This document shows, in pieces, positions 8,877 to 16,917 of a stretch of 64,000 nt of DNA. The stretch lies in assembly GCA_022447585.1 (NCBI GenBank), contig JAKVAR010000014.1:186001-250000 (forward strand), read 5' to 3'. The translations under genes were made by a program, and so were the position numbers. Under the pieces are notes generated by a model. The model did not search any database. It had not been told where the DNA came from and worked only from the letters and a program-made list of their open reading frames with translations. Position 1 is the stretch's first letter. Each line of letters starts with the position of its first letter. This stretch comes from Crocinitomicaceae bacterium. GTDB lineage: Bacteria; Bacteroidota; Bacteroidia; Flavobacteriales_D; Crocinitomicaceae.

Positions 8877-10820
8877 ATGATTAATTTGGAGCGTATTGGA
8901 GTTCACCTTCCACAAGGATATTTATTTAAAGATATTAGTGTTCAAATAAATAAAGGTGATAAGATTGGATTAGTAGGAAAGAATGGGGCTGGAAAGTCTA
9001 CAATGCTTAAATTGATTTCTGGAGTTAATTCCCCTTCTGAAGGTAAAATCCATAAACCTAAAGATGCGACTATTGGGTACCTTACCCAAGACATTAGAAT
9101 TGATACAACGCAAAGTGTATTTGAATACTTGAATACTTCGAATCCGGAATTAACCAAATTAAATGTGCGCATTGAAGAAATCAATAATGAACTCGTTACA
9201 AGAACGGATTATGAATCTTATAGTTATTTGGATTTATTGGATGAGTTGAATGATTTAAATCATGAATTCTCGATACGAGATGGGTTTTTATGGGAAGAGA
9301 AGATTACTAATACTTTGAAAGGGCTGGGCTTTGCTGATGATGAATTACCGCGTAGCTTAAATACTTTCTCTGGAGGTTGGAAAATGCGTGCTGAGTTAGC
9401 GAAAATTTTAGTGAATAATCCTGATATTATACTTTTAGATGAGCCTACCAATCACTTGGATATTATTTCCATAAGTTGGTTGGAAAATTATTTAAAAACG
9501 TTTGATGGTGCGGTAGTGACGATTTCTCATGATAGAATGTTCTTAGATAATGTTACGAAAAGAACTTTAGAGATTTCTAAAGGGAAAATGTTAGATTTTG
9601 CTTTCGCTTATTCTAAGTATAAAATTGTCCGAGCAGAAGAATTAGAGAGATTAGCAGGAGCAAAGAAACAACAGGAAAAAGATATCAAACATACGGAAGA
9701 GTTAATCAATAAATTCCGTGCTAAAAAGAATAAAGCCGCCTTTGCACAATCTTTAATTAAAAAGTTAGAACGAACGGATATAATTGAAGTTGACAATGAC
9801 GATTTAACTGGAATCAATATCAATTTTCCATTGAGTGTTCAACCGGGTAAATGGGTCATGGAAATGGAGAATATGGGGAAAAGTTTTGGTGATAAACTTT
9901 TGTTTAATAATGTCAACTTGACCGTTGGTCGAGGAGAAAAGATCGCTTTACTTGGAGCCAATGGTACCGGTAAGTCTACGTTATTGAAACGAATGATGGG
10001 GAAACTGCAAGGTGAAGGTGAGGTGAAAGAAGGCCATAATGTAAATGTTACCTACTTTGCTCAGGATCAAGCTGAATCATTAGATGTAAATAAAACGGTA
10101 CTTCAAACGGTTGATGAAACTGCTAAAGGAGAAATTAGAAAGAGCCTCAGGCAAGTTTTAGGTGCATTCTTATTTCGAGGTGAAGATGTGGATAAAAAAG
10201 TTGGTGTTCTTTCGGGAGGTGAAAGAACGCGCTTGGCTTTGTGTCAATTGTTATTGAGCCCTTCAAATTTCTTGATTCTCGATGAGCCTACTAACCACCT
10301 GGATATTCAATCGAAAGAGGTTCTTAAAAGCGCACTACAAAATTATGAAGGAACCTTTATCGTTGTGTCGCACGATAGAGAATTCCTTGATGGTTTAACC
10401 AATCGAATTTGGGATATTGAAAATAAAACATTAAAAGTTCATCACTTTGGTGTCAAAGATTTCTTGAAGCGTAAAATGGATTTAATGAATCCTAATGTTG
10501 ATTTAAAAGCTGAGAATAAGGCTCCAAAGAAATCGGAGAAGAAGCCTGAAGATAAGAAAGATTCAGTGCTTACTTATGAAGAGAAGAAAGAACTTAAGCG
10601 TAAGAAGAACAAGTTTCAAAATCAAGTGAAACGATCTGAAGAGAAAATTGAAGAGTTAGAAGCGAAAGTGTCAAAAATGGACGAACTAATGGCGACTTTA
10701 GATTATACAACACCAGAGTCTACTAAGGCATTGGAAGATTATGAAAAATTGAAGAATGATTTGGATGAACAAATGAATCTTTGGGAAGAAGCAACAGAAG
10801 GTTTACTTGAAATGGAATAA
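8877..10820 (+). CDS. ABC-F family ATPase (ribosome-associated type)
   Basis: The protein of about 647 residues has two ABC domains and no membrane segments. The first has Walker A GKNGAGKST (residues 34-42), signature FSGGWKMR and Walker B LLDEPTNHLD. The second has GANGTGKST, LSGGERTR and LDEPTNHLD. A charged linker joins the two domains, and the C-terminus is a Lys/Glu-rich coiled coil (about residues 540-647), as in Uup/YheS-type proteins. ABC-F proteins act on the ribosome in translation factor or resistance roles; the exact subfamily is not clear. I place the start at ATG 8877 rather than the TTG two codons earlier. A second ABC-F gene lies at 38414-40045. Confidence 0.93.
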   Translation: MINLERIGVHLPQGYLFKDISVQINKGDKIGLVGKNGAGKSTMLKLISGVNSPSEGKIHKPKDATIGYLTQDIRIDTTQSVFEYLNTSNPELTKLNVRIEEINNELVTRTDYESYSYLDLLDELNDLNHEFSIRDGFLWEEKITNTLKGLGFADDELPRSLNTFSGGWKMRAELAKILVNNPDIILLDEPTNHLDIISISWLENYLKTFDGAVVTISHDRMFLDNVTKRTLEISKGKMLDFAFAYSKYKIVRAEELERLAGAKKQQEKDIKHTEELINKFRAKKNKAAFAQSLIKKLERTDIIEVDNDDLTGININFPLSVQPGKWVMEMENMGKSFGDKLLFNNVNLTVGRGEKIALLGANGTGKSTLLKRMMGKLQGEGEVKEGHNVNVTYFAQDQAESLDVNKTVLQTVDETAKGEIRKSLRQVLGAFLFRGEDVDKKVGVLSGGERTRLALCQLLLSPSNFLILDEPTNHLDIQSKEVLKSALQNYEGTFIVVSHDREFLDGLTNRIWDIENKTLKVHHFGVKDFLKRKMDLMNPNVDLKAENKAPKKSEKKPEDKKDSVLTYEEKKELKRKKNKFQNQVKRSEEKIEELEAKVSKMDELMATLDYTTPESTKALEDYEKLKNDLDEQMNLWEEATEGLLEME

Positions 10821-10824
10821 AACC

Positions 10825-11100
10825 TTAATGTTTCTTTTTGTGCTTAGCAATACGCTTTTGTCGGCGTTTATTTTTTTTAACTGATTTACGGGCTGACTTT
10901 GATTGAGCTTTCCAATATCTTTTTTCTGCAGCTTTCTTTGCTTTTTTAGCTTCTTTAGCCTGTTTCTTGCGTTTTTTTGCCAGTAGCTTTTCAGCTCCTT
11001 CAATCGTTGCAGGGGTTTTGGAAGGACTTGTACTTCCGCAACTTGATATATTCAAGGTGGCAAGCAATAAAATGATTGTATATATCGTTTTAATCTTCAT
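10825..11100 (-). CDS. Small Lys/Arg-rich lipoprotein, unknown function
   Basis: The 91-residue protein starts with a typical lipoprotein signal peptide and a lipobox at Cys21 (NISSCG). From about residue 38 the mature part is almost entirely Lys, Arg, Ala and Gln, probably a single positively charged helix. I do not recognise a family. A basic tethered helix could touch nucleic acid, LPS or acidic surface polymers, but nothing in the sequence settles this. It converges on the ABC-F gene with a 4-bp gap and diverges from the Rieske-like lipoprotein with 26 bp between start codons. The signal peptide and clean reading frame make it a likely real gene. Confidence 0.65.
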   Translation of the reverse strand: MKIKTIYTIILLLATLNISSCGSTSPSKTPATIEGAEKLLAKKRKKQAKEAKKAKKAAEKRYWKAQSKSARKSVKKNKRRQKRIAKHKKKH

Positions 11101-11126
11101 AACTTTGTGACCATACTTAAAACGCG

Positions 11127-11552
11127 ATGAAGGTACAATTTATTTTAATGCTCATAGTAATTTCCTTATCCTCTGGTTGCAACAAGAATAATTCGCATCC
11201 TGTACCGAACATTTCATTTGATTTTTCAATTAACTTAACCTTACCTAGTTATTCGGCATTAAATGGAGTTAGTGGTTGGGCATACGTATCTGGCGGATCG
11301 AAAGGTATTATTGTGTACAGGAGAGGGGTTGATGACTTCGTTGCTTTTGATAGACATTCTCCAGCAGATATTAACGGAGATTGTGCTGGTCCGCTATTTC
11401 CGGATGCTGATAATTATTTGGAATTAAACGATACGTGTTATAATGCCAAGTTTTCATTGTATGACGGTTCTCCTATTTCTGGCGCAGAAATAGGATTAAG
11501 AGCCTATCAAACAGCATGGAATGGTAATGAATCGCTACGTATATTCAATTGA
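11127..11552 (+). CDS. Rieske-like fold lipoprotein lacking clear cluster ligands
   Basis: The 141-residue protein has a lipobox ending in Cys18 (LSSGC). The body matches the pattern of small Bacteroidota lipoproteins with a Rieske-like fold: GGSKGIIVYRRG, then FVAFDRHSP, then CYNAKFSLYDGSPISGAE. In true Rieske proteins the FDR segment is followed by C-x-H and a later C-x-x-H, which hold the [2Fe-2S] cluster. Here single Cys residues remain, but the paired C-x-H and C-x-x-H motifs are not evident. It is probably a non-redox relative, perhaps structural. It lies just before the ferredoxin gene, with a promoter-like element between them. Confidence 0.6.
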   Translation: MKVQFILMLIVISLSSGCNKNNSHPVPNISFDFSINLTLPSYSALNGVSGWAYVSGGSKGIIVYRRGVDDFVAFDRHSPADINGDCAGPLFPDADNYLELNDTCYNAKFSLYDGSPISGAEIGLRAYQTAWNGNESLRIFN

Positions 11553-11557
11553 TTGAT

Positions 11558-11565
11558 TACTTTTG
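11558..11565 (+). promoter_or_regulatory. Probable -7 promoter element (TACTTTTG) of the ferredoxin gene
   Basis: The 8 bases match TAnnTTTG and lie 18 nt before the ferredoxin start codon, giving a short leader. No clear -33 element is visible. Confidence 0.4.
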
Positions 11566-11583
11566 TAGTAACAATAGATTAGA

Positions 11584-11904
11584 ATGGCTGATATTAAAGT
11601 AACAATCATCGATCGTGAAGGAGAATCTCACGAATTATTAGGGCCCACAGACATGAATATGAATATCATGGAGCTGTGCAAAGCATATGAATTACCTGTA
11701 CTTGGTGAGTGCGGTGGTATGGCGATGTGCGCTACTTGTCAATGTTACATTGAATCTGACACAGAATTAAACGAACAAAGTGACGATGAGTTGGACATGC
11801 TGGACCAAGCCTTTTTCGTTGAAGATAATAGCCGTTTAGGATGTCAAATTCAATTGGATGAATCTATCGACGGAATTGTTCTTAGGCTTGCTCCTGAAGC
11901 TTAA
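11584..11904 (+). CDS. [2Fe-2S] ferredoxin, adrenodoxin/ISC type
   Basis: The 106-residue soluble protein binds one [2Fe-2S] cluster through Cys43-X5-Cys49-X2-Cys52 (GECGGMAMCATC) and Cys87 (RLGCQI). This spacing is typical of adrenodoxin-like ferredoxins such as ISC Fdx. The acidic stretch SDDELDMLDQA between the ligands is the usual partner-docking helix. These proteins donate electrons for Fe-S cluster assembly or to P450-type and biosynthetic oxidases. No isc or suf genes lie nearby, so the exact partner is open. Its stop codon overlaps the convergent nadE stop by 3 bases. Confidence 0.92.
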   Translation: MADIKVTIIDREGESHELLGPTDMNMNIMELCKAYELPVLGECGGMAMCATCQCYIESDTELNEQSDDELDMLDQAFFVEDNSRLGCQIQLDESIDGIVLRLAPEA

Positions 11905-12683
11905 TTATCCTTTTTTAATTCATCTGGAATCAAACAAACAGGAATTGGTTCTACTTTGTGCTTATTAATTCTATTTAATCGCCTGTATATTTTTAGCACT
12001 TCAGATTGACGATCTGTTATAGAGTGTTCATCTCCATCAAAATCCATTGCCCATTCTAATTCTGGATAAGATGCACCAATCTGATCTTCATCTGATCTTC
12101 CATCTGCCCATAAACCATCAGTAGGCTTAGCTTTTACTATTTCTTCAATTACACCAACTTCTCTAGCAACATGCCAAACCTGCGTTTTAGTTAAATCAGC
12201 TATTGGGCTTAAATCAACACCGCCATCTCCATATTTCGTAAAGAATCCAATACCGAAGTCTTCAATTTTATTTCCCGTTCCAGCAACTAAACAACCATTA
12301 GCTTGACCCAAAGCATAAAGAGTGGTCATTCTCAGTCTAGCTCTAGAATTCGCCATCGCTAAGTGTTGCTCTTCCAGATCAAAAGGCATCATTTTTTCAA
12401 ACTCTGCAAAGGTCGATGATAAATCAATGTCATAAGATGAGACGTTCTCAAAACGAGATTTCAAATCATCAATGTGATTCATCGCTCTTCTATATTCCGC
12501 TGATGTCTGACGAATAGGCATGCTTAACAGAATAACTTTTTTACCCGTCATTGCACAAAGCGTTGAGGTTAATCCCGAATCTACACCGCCAGAAATTCCT
12601 ACGATAAAACCAGACAGTCCAGCGTTATCGCAATATGTCTTTAACCAAGCTACAATGTGCTGTGCTATCTCTGTTGTTTTCAA
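11901..12683 (-). CDS. nadE: NAD(+) synthase, ammonia-dependent type
   Basis: The 260-residue protein is the length of the stand-alone synthetase without the glutaminase domain. The ATP pyrophosphatase loop SGGVDS is at residues 31-36. NADS motifs follow: GTGNKIEDFGIGFFTKYGDG near 138 and DLSPIADLTKTQVW near 160. It adenylates and amidates nicotinic acid adenine dinucleotide to NAD in the last step of NAD synthesis. It lies 5 bp downstream of the barrel-protein gene, suggesting co-transcription. Linkage of nadE to gldB-gldC is also known from Flavobacterium, although here the two transcribe on opposite strands with a gene between. Confidence 0.94.
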   Translation of the reverse strand: MKTTEIAQHIVAWLKTYCDNAGLSGFIVGISGGVDSGLTSTLCAMTGKKVILLSMPIRQTSAEYRRAMNHIDDLKSRFENVSSYDIDLSSTFAEFEKMMPFDLEEQHLAMANSRARLRMTTLYALGQANGCLVAGTGNKIEDFGIGFFTKYGDGGVDLSPIADLTKTQVWHVAREVGVIEEIVKAKPTDGLWADGRSDEDQIGASYPELEWAMDFDGDEHSITDRQSEVLKIYRRLNRINKHKVEPIPVCLIPDELKKDN

Positions 12684-12688
12684 ATTTC

Positions 12689-13531
12689 TTAGAATAAGAT
12701 AGAAACTTTCAATTGTAATTGACTTTGTGTCGCATGGTTTGCAAATTCACCATTCGAATCTACGAAGTAATCACGATCCCAGTATAATGGAGTAAAACCA
12801 TAGAAATAACCAATTTCACCAACCAATGATGTACCACCAGTAAAGTTCCATTCAGCACCGCCAGATAAACCAACAGCAGACTTAATAAAGAATTGATCAC
12901 CATCTGACTTCATATCTTTATTGCTACTACCAACTTCATTAAATTCAACCCCATTCGGTGTATTAATGGCATTCTGCAGATCAGAACCGATATCAGTACT
13001 CTTGCTTGATAAAGCAAAACTTGTTCTTAAACCAAACTTTCCAAAATACCTAAAGTAACCGATGAAATTAGTTCTAAATACCAGCATTGTCGGAATAGTT
13101 AAGTATACTACTTCTTGCTTGCGCTGATCTAATCTGAAATAATTGTTGTCGTTAATTGCATCAACATTATCTAAATTAATTGAGTTGTCAATTGCATCAC
13201 CATTTTCTTTGTATGAATCTAATCTAAGAATACTTTTATCGTCGTATGAATAGTAAACAGAATTTGTACCTGCTTTATATTTCAATGATTCAAAATCAAA
13301 TTCCAACCCTGTATTAAATGCTAGAGCTTCGCTAAATCCAATTGTTACATTTGCACCAATTGTAAAATCAGAACCTATTCCATTAGATTGAAGTCTGTCA
13401 GTTCCCATATTTTGGAAGTTCATTCCGTATCCAGCAATGATTCCAGCTTGAATTTTTTTATCAGCAGCTTCTTGTGCCTGAATATTCAAGGCAAAAACTG
13501 AAACGATTAGTCCTAAAATTAATTTTTTCAT
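12689..13531 (-). CDS. Outer-membrane beta-barrel protein
   Basis: The 280-residue protein has a Sec signal peptide cut after NIQAQ near residue 20. Alternating hydrophobic/polar strands follow (for example GIIAGYGMNFQN, DFTIGANVTIGFSEA, AVGLSGGAEWNFTGG) and it ends in LQLKVSILF, the terminal aromatic residue expected for BAM-inserted barrels. It fits the general porin-family/OMP-beta-barrel group of Bacteroidota. No ligand or function can be assigned. It is the first gene of a minus-strand pair with nadE and diverges from gldB, sharing a 79-bp promoter region. Confidence 0.78.
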   Translation of the reverse strand: MKKLILGLIVSVFALNIQAQEAADKKIQAGIIAGYGMNFQNMGTDRLQSNGIGSDFTIGANVTIGFSEALAFNTGLEFDFESLKYKAGTNSVYYSYDDKSILRLDSYKENGDAIDNSINLDNVDAINDNNYFRLDQRKQEVVYLTIPTMLVFRTNFIGYFRYFGKFGLRTSFALSSKSTDIGSDLQNAINTPNGVEFNEVGSSNKDMKSDGDQFFIKSAVGLSGGAEWNFTGGTSLVGEIGYFYGFTPLYWDRDYFVDSNGEFANHATQSQLQLKVSILF

Positions 13532-13570
13532 CTTCTGTTTTTCGTTTGATTGGATGTTACAAAAACACTT

Positions 13571-13588
13571 TATTTTTGAGTACTTTTG
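13571..13588 (+). promoter_or_regulatory. Probable promoter -7 elements upstream of gldB
   Basis: Two overlapping-phase matches to TAnnTTTG occur here, TATTTTTG at 13571-13578 and TACTTTTG at 13581-13588. The second lies 22 nt before the gldB start codon and is the better placed. Confidence 0.45.
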
Positions 13589-13610
13589 ACTACGAAATTA
13601 AAGAATAATA

Positions 13611-14621
13611 ATGACTCTAAGAAATTGTTTATTGGCGATAGTCTTGATTACATCAGTAGTCGGCTGTAATCGGAATCCTTTGGATGTGGATGCTTCAAAT
13701 ACAGAAGTCAATATTAAGTTCTCAAATTTTGATGAAATAATCTCAAATTCCGACTCAGTTCAGTTAATGAAAGGGCATTATTCTTTCAAGAAGGAAATCA
13801 AAGATTTATACGACTATCAAATGGGGTATTGCTTGAGAATTGGTGAAGTTGAAGATTCAAGTTTTTACAATAGCATTATGCTTTATCGTTCTGATACAAG
13901 TATCCAGCAATTAGAAGCTGATTTAAAGTCGAGTTTTCCGAATCTGAATGAACGCGAAAAAGTAATTACTGATGGATTTCGCCATTTAAAATTCCATTTC
14001 CCTGAAAACAAACAACCTAAACATGTGGTATTCATGAATAGTCTATTTCGTTCTGGAGTGTTTTGCACTGAAAACGAAATTGGAATTGGTTTGGAATGGT
14101 TTTTAGGAGATTCAAACAGAGTAATTCAACAGTTGGACCCTCAAACATTCTATACTTGGATGAAAAAGGGTATGAATCAGGTTTATTTGGAGCGTGATGT
14201 AATTACAGGGTGGGTGGAAACACATTATGTGGATCCTGCGGAAGGTTCATTGGCTGAACATATGATTAGGTGGGGGAAAGTACTCTACATCACAGAGGCT
14301 GCGTATCCTAAATTTGAGTCAAACATCATTTTACGATTCTCGAAAGAAGATTATCAATGGGCTTTAGATAATGAAGCGCCGTTTTGGAAGTATTTGGTTG
14401 ACGAGAAACTGTTGTTTAAAGTGGATGAAAGATCAACAAATAATATGGTAGGAGAAGGACCGTTTACACCGGGGTTGCCAGATCAAGAAGGCCCAGATCG
14501 ATTAGGTCAATTCTTGGGATGGAGAATGGTTAGAAATTATATGAATAATAATGAGATGACTCTAGAAGATTTGATCGATGTACCGTACAACGATATTCTT
14601 CAATCGTATGAAATAGATTAA
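13611..14621 (+). CDS. gldB: GldB, gliding motility lipoprotein
   Basis: The 336-residue lipoprotein has Cys19 as lipobox Cys (SVVGC). The body follows the GldB pattern: FDEIISNSDSVQ, HFPENKQPKHVVFMNSLF near 135, IGLEWFLGDSN near 160, a central MIRWGKVLYITEAAYP near 222, and WRMVRNYM near 308. GldB is needed for gliding in F. johnsoniae and its family resembles DUF2268-type peptidases, but its biochemical role is not established. It is followed by gldC after 6 bp, as in Flavobacterium, which makes the call secure. Confidence 0.92.
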   Translation: MTLRNCLLAIVLITSVVGCNRNPLDVDASNTEVNIKFSNFDEIISNSDSVQLMKGHYSFKKEIKDLYDYQMGYCLRIGEVEDSSFYNSIMLYRSDTSIQQLEADLKSSFPNLNEREKVITDGFRHLKFHFPENKQPKHVVFMNSLFRSGVFCTENEIGIGLEWFLGDSNRVIQQLDPQTFYTWMKKGMNQVYLERDVITGWVETHYVDPAEGSLAEHMIRWGKVLYITEAAYPKFESNIILRFSKEDYQWALDNEAPFWKYLVDEKLLFKVDERSTNNMVGEGPFTPGLPDQEGPDRLGQFLGWRMVRNYMNNNEMTLEDLIDVPYNDILQSYEID

Positions 14622-14627
14622 AAGATA

Positions 14628-14975
14628 ATGGAAGATAAAATAGTTAAAACATCAGAAATTGCAGTTAAAGTAGGCCTTAACGCGAATAATTTACCAATTG
14701 GAATGAAATGGACGGCAACGGATGGAAACATCGTCGATTCTCCCGCAAAAGCCATGATGCTTTCAATGTGGGACCATACGCAGAACAATACAATGAAGAT
14801 TGATCTTTGGACGAAAGATATGTCTGTGGAAGAAATGAAACAGTTTTTTCACCAAACGTTATTGACAATGGCTGACTCCTTTGAGAAGGCAACTGGCGAA
14901 CAAAATATTTGCGAAGATTTAAGGGATTATTGTTACCATTTTGCGGATAAAATGGAAATTTTACCAGAAGAATAG
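14628..14975 (+). CDS. gldC: GldC, gliding motility accessory protein
   Basis: The 115-residue protein has no signal peptide and is likely cytoplasmic. Diagnostic stretches are MKWTATDG near residue 24, LSMWDHTQNNTMKIDLWTKDM near 45-65 and MKQFFHQTLLTMADSFEKAT near 70-90. GldC improves gliding in F. johnsoniae and is almost always encoded with GldB; its mechanism is unknown. It sits between gldB (6 bp upstream) and a DUF2797 gene, whose ATG follows the gldC stop directly, so the three are probably one operon. Confidence 0.93.
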   Translation: MEDKIVKTSEIAVKVGLNANNLPIGMKWTATDGNIVDSPAKAMMLSMWDHTQNNTMKIDLWTKDMSVEEMKQFFHQTLLTMADSFEKATGEQNICEDLRDYCYHFADKMEILPEE

Positions 14976-15764
14976 ATGGCTTCAGGAAACCTTAGGAAAA
15001 TGACTGTCCAGCTCGGAGATGAAGTTCAATATACATTGAATTTAGATCAAAAAGTGGATATGAATGCGCTAATCGGATCCAAGATTAAATTGGAATGGAA
15101 TGGAATTATCAATTGTTCTGCATGTAATGTAGTTACTAAGAAATCATTTGGTCAAGGTTTTTGCTATAATTGCTTCGTTAAGGCACCAGAGGCCGCAGAG
15201 TGCATTTTACGGCCTGAATTATGTCGTGCTCACCTTGGAGAAGGTCGTGATCCTGAGTGGGAAGAGAAGAACCACAATAGACCTCATGTTGTTTACCTCG
15301 CTGCTTCAAGCGCAGTTAAAGTTGGAATAACGAGAGCAGATCAAGTTCCAATTCGTTGGATAGATCAAGGGGCTTCGGCAGCTATAAAGCTGGCTGTAAC
15401 AAATAATCGGTATGAAGCTGGTATAATCGAAGTGGCGTTAAAAGAATTTTTTACAGATAAAACGAATTGGCAAAGAATGCTCAAGAATGATATCGATGAG
15501 AGTATTGATCTTGAAGAAGAGAAATGGTCTTTAGAAGAACACCTTCCAGCTGATATTATTCAATGCTTCTCTGAAGATGATGAAATCACTTATATTAATT
15601 ATCCGGTAGACGAATATCCAGCTAAAGTAAAAAGTCGTTCGTTCGATAAAACACCTGTAATTGAGGGAGTTTTGGTTGGAATAAAAGGGCAGTACTTAAT
15701 CTTTGATGGTGGAGAAGTACTTAATATTCGGAAACATACTAGTTATCATGTTGAGATTAGCTAG
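14976..15764 (+). CDS. DUF2797 family protein
   Basis: The 262-residue cytoplasmic protein has a four-Cys zinc-binding motif, Cys47-x2-Cys50 and Cys63-x2-Cys66 (CSAC ... CYNC). ECILRPELCRAHLGEGRD and HVVYLAASSAVKVGITR follow near residues 108-125. This arrangement marks DUF2797, whose central part resembles the GIY-YIG fold. The KVGITR segment fits that fold, but no experimentally proven activity is known to me. It starts at the base after the gldC stop codon. The region after it holds a decayed gene. Confidence 0.85.
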   Translation: MASGNLRKMTVQLGDEVQYTLNLDQKVDMNALIGSKIKLEWNGIINCSACNVVTKKSFGQGFCYNCFVKAPEAAECILRPELCRAHLGEGRDPEWEEKNHNRPHVVYLAASSAVKVGITRADQVPIRWIDQGASAAIKLAVTNNRYEAGIIEVALKEFFTDKTNWQRMLKNDIDESIDLEEEKWSLEEHLPADIIQCFSEDDEITYINYPVDEYPAKVKSRSFDKTPVIEGVLVGIKGQYLIFDGGEVLNIRKHTSYHVEIS

Positions 15765-16171
15765 CCTTCTTTAATTCTAGCTTTTTTGACGGACATACTC
15801 AGACAAATTTGAACTGGTCAGAACTTGATAAAATGTCTTTTAGAATTTCGAATAATGCTGTGTGCGAAACTATGAAATGATCGTTCGATTATTTGCGATG
15901 GAAAAGATACCCATCAAGTAGTTGCGAATAGGTTATTTTTGCTCGAAAATTCCAGCCTTGGAGTTCAATATACTAAGTTGAGCGAATCGGAAGTTTCATA
16001 TTATCAGAGAGTGTTATTATTGAGTCTAATGATCTAAATTCAGCATATTTAATCGATATGTCAGACAGAAGGGTGGAAGTTTTCGAAAAGAACGATAAAT
16101 TTGTCCTTCAAAATAATAAATTGAATGCGGGTATTAATTTCTTCATTCAAAATGATAAAAGACTAGATTAA
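15765..16171 (+). pseudogene. Decayed gene with two compensating frameshifts, unknown family
   Basis: No intact frame covers this 417-bp gap, but three consecutive stretches read as ordinary protein. Frame 2 gives DGHTQTNLNWSELDK up to a TGA at 15878. Frame 3 gives DGKDTHQVVANRLFLLEN through VSYYQRVLLLSLMI and a TAA near 16035. Frame 2 resumes with DLNSAYLIDMSDRRVEVFEK and ends at TAA 16169-16171, 10 bp before the trmB start. The return to the first frame means two opposite indels. No start codon is found at a plausible place, so the 5' end is missing too. Sequencing error is possible. I do not recognise the family. Confidence 0.5.
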
Positions 16172-16181
16172 GCATTCAATA

Positions 16182-16850
16182 ATGGGAAAAGATAAATTAA
16201 GAAGGTTTGCTGCAGTTAAGGCATTTGACAACTTTGTTGAACCTGTAATTAAGGAGCAATGTGAATTTAAAGGAAAATGGAAAAGCGAATTCTTTAAAAA
16301 TGATAATCCCATTGTTTTAGAATTGGGCTGTGGAAAAGGAGAGTATTCCGTAGGACTTGCTAAACATTACCCGAATAAGAACTTCATTGGTGTCGATATC
16401 AAGGGAGCAAGGATGTTTATCGGGGCAGAACAAGCTAGAGAGGACAATTTGAATAATGTTGGTTTTTTAAGAACCAAAATTGACTTTATCGAAGATTGCT
16501 TTGTAGAAAATGAAATCGATGAAATTTGGTTGACATTCTCAGATCCTCAGCCAAAGAAAGAGAACAAACGATTGTCTTCACCTATCTTCATTAATCGTTA
16601 TAGGAACATACTAAAGAAAGGTGGTATTGTGCACATGAAAACGGATAGCGATTTACTTTTTGAATATACCGAAGAGCAGATTAAAACAGTACCATACGAG
16701 TGTTTAGAATTGACATGGGATTTATATGGAGAGCTTCCAGAGAATATCGATCCAATGACAAGAGATATCTTTCACATTAAAACACATTACGAAAAACTGT
16801 TCACGGCAAAAGGTGCAGTAATCAAGTATTGCAAGTTCAAAATAAGTTAA
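16182..16850 (+). CDS. trmB: tRNA (guanine-N7)-methyltransferase
   Basis: The 222-residue protein carries the SAM-binding motif LELGCGKGEYS (residues 47-57), then GVDIKGARMF, and the TrmB signature WLTFSDPQPKKENKRL near residue 115. HMKTDSDLLFEY follows near 162 and the C-terminal D-P-M-T-R-D-I-F-H-I-K-T-H-Y-E segment is present. TrmB methylates N7 of G46 in the variable loop of tRNAs. It is preceded by the remnant gene and followed by a hairpin terminator shared with convergent clpX. Confidence 0.94.
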   Translation: MGKDKLRRFAAVKAFDNFVEPVIKEQCEFKGKWKSEFFKNDNPIVLELGCGKGEYSVGLAKHYPNKNFIGVDIKGARMFIGAEQAREDNLNNVGFLRTKIDFIEDCFVENEIDEIWLTFSDPQPKKENKRLSSPIFINRYRNILKKGGIVHMKTDSDLLFEYTEEQIKTVPYECLELTWDLYGELPENIDPMTRDIFHIKTHYEKLFTAKGAVIKYCKFKIS

Positions 16851-16865
16851 AGAATTAGACTCATA

Positions 16866-16898
16866 AAAAAAGCGATTTCAACTAAGAAACCGCTTTTA
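16866..16898. terminator. Bidirectional terminator between trmB and clpX
   Basis: A stem of AGCG-TTTC type (9 bp with one mismatch) is flanked by As on the left and Ts on the right, so it can end transcription from both converging genes. Confidence 0.65.
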
Positions 16899-16917
16899 CG
16901 TTATAATATTTATCCTG

